DNA of 64,000 nucleotides from Apiospora phragmitis (taxonomy: Eukaryota; Ascomycota; Sordariomycetes; Amphisphaeriales; Apiosporaceae): positions 2,356,001-2,420,000 of the forward strand of contig JAQQWL010000013.1 of the NCBI GenBank assembly GCA_038363925.1, in the 5' to 3' direction. This document shows, piece by piece, positions 23,371 through 33,462 of this stretch. The notes below the pieces were generated by a model. The model was not told the DNA's origin and did not search any database. It worked only from the letters and a program-made list of their open reading frames with translations. The position numbers and the translations under genes are program-made. Each line of letters starts with the position of its first letter. Position 1 is the stretch's first letter.

Positions 23371-23618
23371 TAGATATCCCCATCCCCCTCCACTCGGACG
23401 GAAGACTCTCCTGGCAAGCACCCATTCCATTGCCCAAACCCCCCTTTACTCTTCCCAGGCGCCGTCCCCAGGACTTTCATCGGCGCTTTTCTTTTTGCCG
23501 GCCTCTCACAGCCCTTCGTTTACCCGGCAGGCTTCCGGCATGCACAGCTCATCGTGAGGGCCGTTGTAGGGCTGTTCTCTAGAGGAAGCTATAGATGATA
23601 GCTTCTCTCGGGTAGCCG

Positions 23619-23715
23619 AGACCTGACCGGCAACGCCCGCCCAGTGAGCCTTGTATGAATATTGTCATGAAAGAACCGGGCCGTCGCTATCAACAGCGGC
23701 ATCACCGAGGTCCGA
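23619..23715 (+). repeat. Dispersed family A, copy 1
   Basis: This segment shares CCGGCAACGCC and CGTCGCTATCAACAGCGGCA with related stretches at 24023-24115 and 25607-25694. It is the most diverged copy, with a gap where the others read GACGCGACGTTCA. Confidence 0.55.
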
Positions 23716-23901
23716 ACTTGCCAGTGTTGCACCGCCGACACACTCGGAGCCCTTGCCCCCACGGAAAAATGTGATTGCATGGTGGCAGGACTAGCGAGTT
23801 CTCTTTTGGAGAGGCAAGTGTTGCTCTTTCGGCACCGAGCGACGGCTATCACGCCTCAAAAACTGCAGCAAACTTTGTCTTCGTAATTTAACGGAGAAGA
23901 C

Positions 23902-24968
23902 ATGTCCCGGCTGGCATGGAACCCTTCCGCGGAACTAAAGGTAAGCAACACTCCTGGTGAGTAGCAATTACATAGCACGTCCATGGCTAACTTGAGTTTG
24001 TTTATAGCGCAAGAACCATAACCAGGCTGGCAATGCCAGTCTGGCATTGCCAGACGCGACGTTCAAAACCGAACTGGTGCCCTAGCTATCAACCATGGCA
24101 TCATCGGGGTTCAGGAAGAGCCGGATAGCTTTGCGAGGACGCATCTTCAGGCCCTGGCGACGAGCAGGGCGAAGCCGTGAAGGAGATCGCGGGTATGTTT
24201 CCCCAATGGCACATTCGAATCCAAACTTGCTAACTCTAGTTTTCATCTAGTACGACCGCAGGAGGCTCACGCCGCACACAGCGGCATCATCAAAGCCCGT
24301 CGACAGCAGAACCCAAGAAGAAGCGGCAGTATCGCAAGCGCAAGGCTTCTGTTGTCGAGGGTGAAGAAGATGGCGAAGCGAAACGCAAGGAAACCCGTCA
24401 AGTCCCCCAAACCCGGGATGGCAAAGATGTCGCGAATGCAGGCGGCAAAAGTCGGCGAGCTGGGTGATGTTGGGTTGCCTCGGTTGTCAAAACCCCTAGA
24501 AGCCGCGATGGAGAAAATACCGAGCCGCAACAGCAAATCGGACATGGCCAAGTCCCAGGAGGGAATGGGCATGAAGAGGAAGAAGACCGCTGGTGAGCCA
24601 GCAGCGCGGCCCTCGAAACGTACTCGGGCTTCCAAGACCCCGCGGCAGATACTCCAGTCTCCGGCGGCACGAATTCGTCGGGCTCTACCTCCAGCGGCTC
24701 GCCCTGCTGCGATCCCAGTTCCTCAGATCCAAGCTCCTGCACCACAGCCTTTTGTATCTCAAGCTCTCCGGCAGGGCCTTCGAAGCGTACTCGACATGAA
24801 GACATCGCGCCTCAACAACTGCAGCAATCCAGCCCCTGCTGAAGAAGAGTTGGTTACTCCTGGAGGAGAGTCGCCCCCCAGATGAGCAGCCCCAGCCGAG
24901 GAGTCGGCCCCTGCTGAAGATTCGGCTCCTGCTGATCCGTCGGTCCCTTCAGAAGAGTCGGGTCCCAC
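23902..24968 (+). pseudogene. Decayed three-exon gene, family A copy 2, unknown function
   Basis: An ATG at 23902 opens MSRLAWNPSAELK. Two good introns follow, 23941-24007 and 24193-24250, each with a GTAAGC or GTATGT donor, a GCTAAC branch and a TAG acceptor. Between them the frame stops at a TAG after TELVP, while a neighbouring frame continues DVQNRTGALAINHG, the form conserved in copy 3. Exon 3 holds a basic block, RQYRKRKASVVEGEEDGE, that recurs at 35.7 kb as RQHRKRKAPVECEENGE. It ends in an Ala/Pro/Glu-rich low-complexity tail. No known domain is recognised. The basic segment would suit a nuclear protein, but that is only an inference. Confidence 0.5.
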
Positions 24969-25022
24969 TGAGCCGAGCCAAATCTATTGACTGGCTGCAA
25001 CAAATAGCCATCACGAGCTCTC

Positions 25023-25996
25023 TTGATGATACGCTGCTGCAGGACGCTTGATGAGGGCCTCTACAACAAACCAGATACAGTACCGCCCTTCGCATACGAG
25101 ATGATGCCTAGCCGTCGGTTGAGGAGACCCGGCAGTCGAGTCTGGCGGCACCAGCCCCTAACCCAGACCAGCCAAGAGAGAGCCCCCATGATTGGCGAGG
25201 GAGGGAGGATTACATCTGGTGATGGCACAAGTCACCGACTGAATTTTCACTTTGTTAACTCGGCCAATGACGATAACCAGAGCATGGAAGACAGCGACTC
25301 TGGGAACGGCGGCAGAATATCCGAACCTCAACCAGCCAAGACCAGCGTGGAAAGGTACTTGGAGGCCGCACACTCTCTCCGCCAGAATCTGCAGAATCCG
25401 CGGAGCTCAGGCGCAACGAGAAAGGAATTGCCACCGCCGCATGCCATCGCAACCCTCATTGCGAGTTTGGGAATGGCAAAGTTATTGCGAAGGCAGTTGG
25501 CAAAGTAGGCGAGAATTGTGGTTGTTTCGACACCAACCAGAAGAATATCGCGCCTCAACAACTGCAGCAACCATTGTCGTGGTAACTGTGGTTTCTCATT
25601 GAGAACCAGAACCAGACCGGCAACGCCAGACGCGACGTTCAGAACCGAACTGGGGCTGTCGCTACCAACAGTGGCATCATGGGGGTTCATGATGGCAGTC
25701 TCATCATGAAGGGCATTTGCTGGCAACGGAGAGCTGGCTGATCTGGCACCCAACATCCCATGAGACACTTGCCAGTGAAGGCACTCTTGGCCAATATCTC
25801 AACTGAAGCAGACACTGCCGATGTGACTGATACAACAGTGCATCCTCCCGCACTGAGAGAACAGCTATATAAGCATCAGCATATTGCTCTCAAGTGGAGG
25901 GACTTGAGGCAAGATGAAGAGAACGTTGCTGTTGGCGACGTCCCCCTTGCGGAACGCGCTTCAGTGGGTGACCTTCCTGTAAGAACGATACGGTAA
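25023..25996 (+). pseudogene. Family A copy 3 with flanking fragments
   Basis: The segment 25607-25694 repeats the copy 2 block (GCCAGACGCGACGTTCA, then CCGAACTGG). Upstream, 25432-25570 echoes 24385-24827, including CGCCTCAACAACTGCAGCAA, which also occurs near 23852, 24808 and 26609 with slight changes. Open frames run 25023-25508 and 25760-25996, but neither has a recognisable domain. The order of shared blocks differs between copies, so they are rearranged rather than simply duplicated. Confidence 0.45.
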
Positions 25997-26084
25997 TGCA
26001 CTGCAGTGGCTGACCTTCCTGTGGGAACGATACGAGAACGTGCTGCATACAATGTGACACCAAGCCAGCCATGTCATGCTCTCG

Positions 26085-26250
26085 TGCAACATCTGCGGCC
26101 TCGAATGCACCAGATGCGACTCCCTCACCGCGCACAAAGGCTTTGTCCATGCCATCAACACTCCATATGTTTGCTACATGGACAATTTTCACAGCAAAGG
26201 CTTGGGTTTAACCACCCACGATTTGCTCGTTGAGCATCTTGGTCACAGGC
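26085..26250 (+). pseudogene. Degenerate C2H2 finger pair
   Basis: The translation reads CNICGLECTRCDSLTAHKGF then VH, matching one C2H2 finger (C-x2-C, then H-x4-H). A second, eroded finger ends in HLGHRH, but its Cys pair is lost. The reading frame stays open to 26705 but soon becomes low complexity. It may be a relic of a gene like the intact one at 19.1-20.7 kb, though sequence similarity between them is limited to the finger pattern. Confidence 0.55.
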
Positions 26251-26289
26251 ACCAGGGGGCTAATTGCCAACCGGGTCTCCTTTGGGGCT

Positions 26290-26402
26290 TTCGCAGCTGT
26301 GCACTGCCTTCGGTGCTACCTGGTGCCGTCGGTGCTGGTTGCTGCTCTCGGTGCTACTTGCTGCCTTCGGTGCGACTTGCTGCCTTCGGTGCTAGTCGCC
26401 AG
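26290..26402 (+). repeat. Minisatellite, about 20 bp unit
   Basis: Five or so units of the form CTTGCTGCCTTCGGTGCTA recur with variants such as CTGGTGCCGTCGGTGCT. It lies directly downstream of the degenerate fingers. Confidence 0.75.
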
Positions 26403-26700
26403 CTGCGATGGCAAGTCCTTCTGCAAACCTCCTATCCACCTTCACATCCTTTCGATCACCTCAATATCGTAGAATACTTTATTTTGCAACGAGGCCTTCA
26501 ATTCACAGACTCCCTTTCACTACGTGACCATCTTCATGGTCAACAAATAGGGGGCCAAGCTGCTGCGCTGGATCACCGAGTGCCCAGCCCACTGAACAAG
26601 ACGTATGGCACCTTAACAACTGCAGCAAAAACAGCAGAACAGCGAATTGTCGTCGTGTGCCCAGCCGGCAGCAAGCAGCTAGCTAGGCCGACCTGGCCGG

Positions 26701-27099
26701 GGTGAGGTACTCAACCAGGCCCCGCACGTCGTCGCTCCTGCCACCGTTCTCAGCCATGCTAAGAGAGTTCAGGAGGAGATGCAGCAGCAGGCATTGAGCG
26801 CCTCGGAGGCTTCGGGGTTGACGCCGTAAGTAGAAATGTCCATCTTCAAATCCTTAAACAAAGAACTAACAAACTCTAGGAACATTTCTGCGGCCACAGG
26901 GATCGCGTTCGCGCCCGCGCCTAGCTTGTCCATGCTGGTCAGCAGCCTCCTGTCAAGGAGGAGCCTCAGAAGAAGGGGGGAGGAGTCATTGCGGGACCGG
27001 GCCGAGGAGGTGGTGCTTGACTTTGTGCGGCAGCACGCACTGCACGACGTTCTGCGGCTCGTGACGCTGGAGCACAACCCCGGCAGGGCGGCGGTGTGA
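26701..27099 (+). pseudogene. Gene fragment with intact intron, unknown function
   Basis: Joining across a 54 bp intron (26826-26879: GTAAGT donor, ACTAAC branch, CTAG acceptor) gives a continuous frame. It reads QEEMQQQALSASEASGLTP, then NISAATGIAFAPAPS, and ends RAEEVVLDFVRQHALHD. No start codon or known domain is visible. Beyond about 27000, sense continues in another frame, so an indel is likely. I do not recognise the family. Confidence 0.4.
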
Positions 27100-27296
27100 C
27101 CCACGGCCTGCGCTACGCACAGGGAGAGTTCGCCCTCTTCACCAACGCCGATGGTGCTTCTAGTGAGTCCAAGAAGCGTTCCAAGAAGCGAAAGCTGATG
27201 CAAGTCACTCCCTGCAGGTGGTACCCACCATCACCTGGTGCGCCCCGGCCCTGGCGGTGCTAGCAGATCGGCGCTATTGGTGTTATTCCCCCGGCT

Positions 27297-29700
27297 GTGC
27301 ATGTCGGTGCTGCTGCCCTGGACGAGGACAGCGACAGCAGTAACGCGAAGCTGGACAAGTGGCTTATCGTTACGGATTTGCCTAAGCCGTCAACCCCCAT
27401 TGCTACCACTTTCAAGTCTGATGCTACAGACCAGCAGAAGATCGACCAATCGTCGTCGTCATCTTCAAGCACGGTCAATAAGCCCGTCCAGTGGGCTGAT
27501 GACCAGCTCACCGTCCCGTCGTTCCGAACCACGACCACATACAGCCGGGGTGAGGCCAAGGCTGCTGTATTTGTCCAAGCCGGCTCTAACCAAGAACGGG
27601 ACGAGGTCCGCCGACAGGCACGACACGAGACCATCTACAATGCCATGATGGAGGAAACTAAAATGCTCCTCTGGATCACCCAGCTGCCCGGCTATAACGG
27701 CCTCGACCCAGCTTCCTGGTTACGAGGCTGTTGTTGCCGGCGGTCTCTCAAGCTTGTACCATGATGCTGTTGAGGACTCAGACGAGGAGGACATGAACAA
27801 CAACAAGGGCAATTCTGGCAACAAGGGCAATGCTGGTAACGAGAGCGACCTTGATGGTCAATTTGTTACTGATGGTTACTACATCGAGAAAGCTTCTCGC
27901 AGGAGTACATGGACTTCTGCAACGCCTACAAGCGCTACGATCTCGAGCATATCCGGGAGAGAAGAGCCTACCAAGAGTAACAAGAGCGATGCTGGCGACG
28001 ATAGCGACTTCGACGGGCAGTTCGCAATCGACGGCCATTTCATCGAGAATCTGGATGGCACTCTCAGCTTCTCGCAAGAGTTTATGGACTTTTGCAACAC
28101 GCACAAGCGCCATGACCTCGATCCTCGTCTGCTGCTGCCGACGACAAACCTGGTGAGGCCTTGACGTTCCCTCACCACCACCTGGTTCCCCGACACACGC
28201 AGCCCGGCTCGTCGGCGTCGCGTTCTGGTTGCGATATAGGCTTTGGCCATCGATATTCTTCGCGATACCCCCAAAAGCCTCAATGGAATGAAGAAGAAAG
28301 AGCATGGCATTCATATGCTCACATCGGACGAGATCACAATTCACTTCTCGTACATATTTTCTATGCCATCTTTGGCACTTTGAGCGCCGAGCGACCGACG
28401 TTGGCCAAATGATAGTTCCAGGCGGTAGATATTCCCAGGCTCTTTGGCGTCGCTTTCTGGTTGCGATAAGACGTGGCGGTGCTGCTTTACGCACAACCTA
28501 CAAATATCAGTAGATGAGAAATCGCTAGAAGGGCATGCGGTTCCTCAGAGGGAAAGGCCCGGCCGAACCTGAGGCAGACCGGCCAGCCAGGCCCCCGAAG
28601 CCTTCACCGTATTGGCAGCATCTTGCCTCCTGCCCCACCTTGAACATCAACAAGGGAAGAGCGGCGCTGGCGAAGATGACGACCTCGGCGTCCAGTTCGC
28701 GATCGACGATCAGTTCATTGAGAATCCCGACGGCACCCTAAGCTTTTCGCAGGACTATATGGACTTTTGCAACTCGCACAAGAGATATGATCTTGAGCCG
28801 ATCCGCGAGGAAGAGCCTACCGAGTCGTCGTCTTCTGATACTGCCGACGATGAGCATCGTGAGACCTTGTCGCTCCCGTACCGACTACGCAGCGTTCACC
28901 GCGTGGAGAACATCCTGGCCCCTGCCCCTTTCTCCTCTCTTTGCTGCGACGACACCGACGACGTCGACGTCAAGCATTTCGTCACTCGCGAGCTCGGTGG
29001 TACCACGGCCAAGGACATGGCCGTCCGCCCGTACGATCCGGAGAAGGATAAGGACCTGGTCATGCTGGAGGAACAGCAGGATGAAGGTGGTGAGGACGCA
29101 GACTGCGATGACGATGGTGTCGGCGATAACGATCCATCTACACCCGACCCCAACGCCCAAAAGACGAGTCTTCGTGTTCTAGGATGGATGCCTGGTTACC
29201 CCAATCGGCTCCCTAGTTATTCCGACCTGCCTTTTGCTTGGGTATTTTCGGATGGACGGATGACGGTGGCAGAGATTGAAGCTCGATCCCCTGAGCAGCC
29301 CGCTACTCCTAGCGGCAATGATGGAATGGGACATGACTCCTCCCCCATCTTTAAGGTTCAGTGGCATAAGCGCGCTTTAAAGGAAAGCGATTTGATACGC
29401 GGATCGATCTTGGATGGTGGTGATACTAGGATAATCAGGTTTCTAGGGAGGTTCCCTACACCAGGTGCCTAGGTGCCTTCATCCGGAAAACACCTCAACA
29501 ATATGATAAGAGACTCGGGCTCTACTTTCCCGCGGACTTCTGGATCAAGCACGATGATGGCTCGAAATGCATCATGGCGAAGCTCGAGAGGATTGAGGAT
29601 CAAACCGCGATTCCCGATCGTGGCAACACCCCTGATGCCGATCCCAACGCATCAAGGAAACATTATTTTGACTTGACCCACCCGTCTGCGTAAGTGAGCT
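27297..29700 (+). pseudogene. Decayed acidic-protein locus with a triplicated unknown domain
   Basis: Open frames 27297-27764, 27754-28164 and 28612-29472 abut or follow one another. A further 29472-29690 frame (RKTPQQYDKRLGLYFPADFW) continues the last after a one-base shift. A block of the form D-G-Q-F-A-I-D-x-x-F-I-E-N with FSQ-x-(Y/F)-MDFCN and HKR occurs three times, near 27838-27960, 27990-28125 and 28675-28800; the first is frameshifted midway. Asp/Glu/Ser-rich linkers follow each. A TVAEIEA segment near 29262 recurs at 49.1 kb. The 286-residue frame at 28612 is the longest uninterrupted piece of the island. I recognise no described domain. Confidence 0.45.
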
Positions 29701-30402
29701 CTATAACTAACAAGATTCTAGGAGGAGTGTAGTACATGCAAAGAACCCCCTGTTAAGAGATACAAGGGCCCAGCTGTTTGGGTTTCTATTCCTGCGACAC
29801 TACCCAGAAGCCGTCTAGCTATGACGCTCAGCCGACTGAGAGTTACGATGAGAACTACCTCAATACGCGTCATGGCACAAGAAACGTGTGTCCGATCTCA
29901 TACGAACTGCTGCCAGATCCCCCCAAGTGGCAAGTGCTTAAGCAAAGACGATGAACTCCGTCTTTCCGACGCCCACAAGGACGACAAGCAGAGGACTAAG
30001 CGGATCAACTGGGAGGGCTCCACTTGTCCGCAATGCACCAGACTCAACAAACGGTCTGCTACCAAGCACCAGCTCACAAAATGGTGGCTGGTGTGGCGGG
30101 GATTGACTATACCGACATGACTCCGAGCAAGAAGTCAGCGTTGAGGAGGTTCTGCAGAGAACTGCACGGGCCTGGCCATGCTCCAGAAGTTCATGATCTT
30201 CTATGGCGTCTACCAGTTCTGGCACATGGCGGTCTTCGATCGCGTCTACTGAGCATTGGATGGATCTCGCTAGGCCTATTGCACCTGGTTGATGGGGCAT
30301 GAATGATGATTCTTCACTCAGCGCTACGAAAGCACGGAATGAGGGACGAGGACATCTGAATAGAACGTGTGTTCGGGAGATCCTTGCGCCCGTAAGGCCT
30401 AA

Positions 30403-31060
30403 ATGCAGCCGAACTGTATCAGGTTAGAAGATACTATCTGGAGGCAGGGAACAAGCAAGAGGCAGAAGACACTTTTGCTGCCGCCCTGTGTTGCCTCCAT
30501 GAAGGAGGTCGTGGGAAACGTCTTCGTGGTAACGGCTTCGGGCAAGATGCCGTGCTCTCCCCTTCAGCATCCTCTGCGCCATCCTGCGGCAGCGGCACCT
30601 GATCCTGCAGATCGCTGCTTTTTCGACCGAGTTCCAGACCCTCGGGCAAGATGCCAAGCCTGAAGCAAAGACATAGCCGGAGCTTGTCGCAAGAGAGGTC
30701 CCAGGAAGTGTGAGTCCCATCTATCAAACTTGTGATAACATGTGCAAAATACTGACTGGTGAAGTCCTCAGACCCACGGCCTAGTGAGGCACGAGGCGTG
30801 CAAGCCAAGCTATCGAACTGGGGTGCTTCCCACTCCTACCGCTTCCTGAAGTTCGGCCTTGGCAGCCGCATGGAAGAGATTGTGATTGGGTTAGTCGCTG
30901 CATGAAGAAACATGGCATTCTTAAACTGATGGTGTGCAACAGGTTCAAAGAACCCCAGAGGGCCGTGTTCAACAAGGCCCTGGAGGGCCTGATGCACCGC
31001 GGGTTGGTGCACCGCAAACGCAACGACGGGGCCGCCTACATTGCTACCCACCGTAGGTAG
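30403..31060 (+). pseudogene. Fragments with helical-repeat-like and winged-helix-like segments
   Basis: Near 30402 a frame reads AELYQVRRYYLEAGNKQEAE, resembling one TPR-type helix pair. Two introns follow with canonical signals: 30710-30771 (CTGAC branch, CTCAG acceptor) and 30890-30942. Joining across the second gives GSRMEEIVIG to FKEPQRAVFNKALEGLMHRG then LVHRKR, a helix-turn pattern reminiscent of a small winged-helix domain. Both identifications are guesses from residue pattern only. Confidence 0.3.
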
Positions 31061-31202
31061 GCTACCCACCGCGCACTGCAGAAGAACATGCTGTGCAGAC
31101 TTCGATGGGGCACTCGCCCCTTACCCAGTCAAGCATCGGCGCCCTTTCTGTTTCAGGGGCTTCTTTCTGGTCACATATGTATGGGCCGAGAAAGCCGTTG
31201 CA

Positions 31203-31640
31203 GTCGAGAGCAACCCGCCCCTGAGCCTGAGTTTAAGGTCTCAACCATTGACAACATGGTTACGCGCTTTGTGATCAGGTATCACGATCTGAAGGGAAAG
31301 CCGAATGACTACGACAGCTTCACCGAGATAAAGTATATCACGAACAAGGAGGTAGAAGAGCATGCTGCCCTCAATCTCCATCGCAAGGATATCGATGTGC
31401 GTCGCTTCCGTAACTAGACCCTGGATAGCATGCGCATTGCCCAGGTAAGTCACACAAATATCATATATTTTTGTTGATTCACAAGGACAAATACATAAAT
31501 AAGGATTACTAACTTTGTCAGAAACAAACAGTACCACCAGATGCTGAGCGATAAGTGGCAGACTGTTACTGATCCTCCGAAGCCGTCGACCCTTTTCGCT
31601 GCCCGGTATCCGAATACATGGTACGGCCGGAGAAGGTTGA
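31203..31640 (+). pseudogene. Unknown conserved domain, copy 1 (partner at 49.6 kb), with intact intron
   Basis: The frame from PEFKVSTIDNMVTR through DLKGKPNDYDSFTEIKYIT to DVRRFR is nearly identical in sense to 49627-49830. After a TAG (31415-31417) the sequence reaches a clean 77 bp intron (31445-31521: GTAAGT, TTACTAAC, GTCAG). Beyond it a frame reads QYHQMLSDKWQTVTDPPKPS and ends in WYGRRRLIRK. The function is unknown. Retention of protein similarity between two decayed copies implies a once-functional family. Confidence 0.5.
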
Positions 31641-31969
31641 TCCGCAAGTAAGGGAATTGGATGCCGGCCGGCTACTGGCGTGCTGGCGCCTCAAATGCCA
31701 AAGCTGCTCTCAGCGAGCCCTGGGACGAGGCTTTGGACAACAGAATGGGCCAGATGGCATTTGCTAGCACAAGGCTTGTGGATGTTTACATTAAACGTTT
31801 GCCTATGGTAGGTAAGCCGTCGATATATTTGCTCAGGTTCTGGTGGCTAATGTGACTGGCGGTTTATAACATGAAGCAGGAGAAAAGAACAAAGGGCGGT
31901 TAGCCAAAAGAAACCGAAAAGAGACTGAAGTTAGACCGACGTTTAATCGGGCCGAGAAAGAGACGAGAA

Positions 31970-32275
31970 AGAGACGACAAAAAAAGAAAAAAAGACAAAA
32001 AAAAAAAAGAAAAAAGAAAAAGACAAGAAAAAAAAAGAAAAAAAAAAGAAAAAAGAAAAAAGAAAAAGACAAGAAAAAAAAAGAAAATGACAAGAAAAAA
32101 AAAGAAAAAAGAAAAAGACAAGAAAAGAAGGGGGAATGCCTTGACCCAGGATGTGGTCAATCCAGGGCATGCGCTCCTTGCAATGACCAGTGTCAAAGGA
32201 GGCAAAAGAAAAAAGAAGAAAAAAGGAAAAAAAAAAAAAAAAGAAGAAAAAAAGAAAAAAAAGAGAAAAGAAAAC
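31970..32275 (+). repeat. Homopurine A/G-rich low-complexity tracts
   Basis: Two tracts, 31970-32125 and 32203-32275, are almost purely A and G on the plus strand (units such as AAAAAGAAAAAAGACAAG). They are separated by about 75 bp of ordinary sequence. The Phe-rich minus-strand frames across them are artefacts. Confidence 0.85.
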
Positions 32276-32500
32276 CGATATCGGGGTGTTCCATCAGGCT
32301 TCTACATTGGGGGCATGCGCCTGTCAAGCCTGGATCAAATGACCGACGACACGATGTGGTCCCTGTGGCCTATAAAGCTGGTGCAGCGACTCTATGGGCC
32401 GTTCCGAAATACCAAGAACACCTCGAGTGCAGCTGGAACCATGGCCGGCAACAGCATCGTCGCTGGGGTGCCTTTGTTGATTTGGAATTGACATTCTCCC

Positions 32501-32517
32501 GACAAGACTAGCGAAGA
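32501..32517 (+). repeat. 17 bp motif, copy 1 of 3
   Basis: GACAAGACTAGCGAAGA is exact here and at 39653-39669 and 43083-43099, each preceded by TC(C/T)-type sequence. All three can read DKTSE. It may mark the edge of a duplicated block. Confidence 0.8.
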
Positions 32518-32809
32518 GATTTGACGAGAGGTCTGGTTGAGGGCCTTCTCCGAGCTCTTGGCACCAGGGAAGGGGTGCTTGGGTGGCTAGCAAGGCTCCT
32601 GCTATCAACACTAAAGTCGCTGGCGATACCCAGGAGCCAGCCGCACCGACGAACAGCTATTTCCGCTTCGATAGTAGCTGGCTGGAATGGCCGGTGCAAC
32701 ACAGCCCCAGAAACCGACCAGGGATGATCAGGATGCTTCGACCCCGGAGGAAGGTTTGAGCAAAGGGAGACAGGGCGACATGGCCATCCGTTCCAAGACA
32801 GCCGAAGGC

Positions 32810-33462
32810 TGAAGAACTTTTCGCCGACTTGACTGATGAACAGAAAGTCAAAGTAGAAGAGGTCTTTGGACGATGGCCAGCCGAAACATTTCGCGCAGAA
32901 GGCGTTCTCAGGTTGCTGGAGCCTGCCTATCATGGAAGGCAACAACAAGCAAAGATCGAAGAGATCCTGCGACCGAAGCATGGACTCCGACAAGAAAGAT
33001 GATAAGGTTGAGGAGCCAGCCCCTAAGCGACGTAAGGACGACTCCGGTCGGCCCTCCGCCTCGTCCGCGCCCGCACGAGACAGCCCAGCCACGGGCAGCT
33101 CGACTCTGCCACGACGCCCCAGCCAGAAGCCGGCCGCTTTGTCCCTGCTTTCTAAATCCGCGGCAATCCGGGCTATGCAGGAGATGCAGGCCGATCAGCG
33201 TGATGCCGGAAAGAGCCCCGCCTATAGTGGCACTGCTCGGACCCGACCTGGACCCAGCGAACTGGCTCGAACCAAACCCGCCTCCTCGAACGGCCCTTCT
33301 ATGCTGGCGCGAAACAGCGCCTCCAAGATCACGCCACCCATGAACACACCCCGTGGCAAAGGCTGGGAACAGGGAGCCACGTACCCCGTGGACACCCTAC
33401 AGCCTTGCCTGTACCGGCCGAAGGTCATGGAGCTTCTCCCGAATGCCTTGAGAGCTGTTTGA
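32810..33462 (+). pseudogene. Fragment carrying dispersed repeat copy 2 (partner at 6.5 kb)
   Basis: A frame near 32813 reads FADLTDEQKVKVEEVFGRWP, probably helical. A second frame, 32866-33462, encodes a Lys/Arg/Ser/Pro-rich segment (KVEEPAPKRRKDDSGRPSAS) and contains the block shared with 6536-6660. The segment ends at a TGA. An intron with good signals (33754-33805) lies downstream. No domain is recognised; the composition would suit a disordered nuclear protein. Confidence 0.4.

Noticed and set aside
29690..29721. An intron with GTAAGT, CTAAC and CTAG signals
   Set aside because: At 32 bp it is below the usual minimum for fungal introns; it may be an internally deleted intron, so it was not counted.
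31833..32205. Phe-rich minus-strand frames resembling membrane proteins
   Set aside because: They are translations of the homopurine low-complexity tracts.
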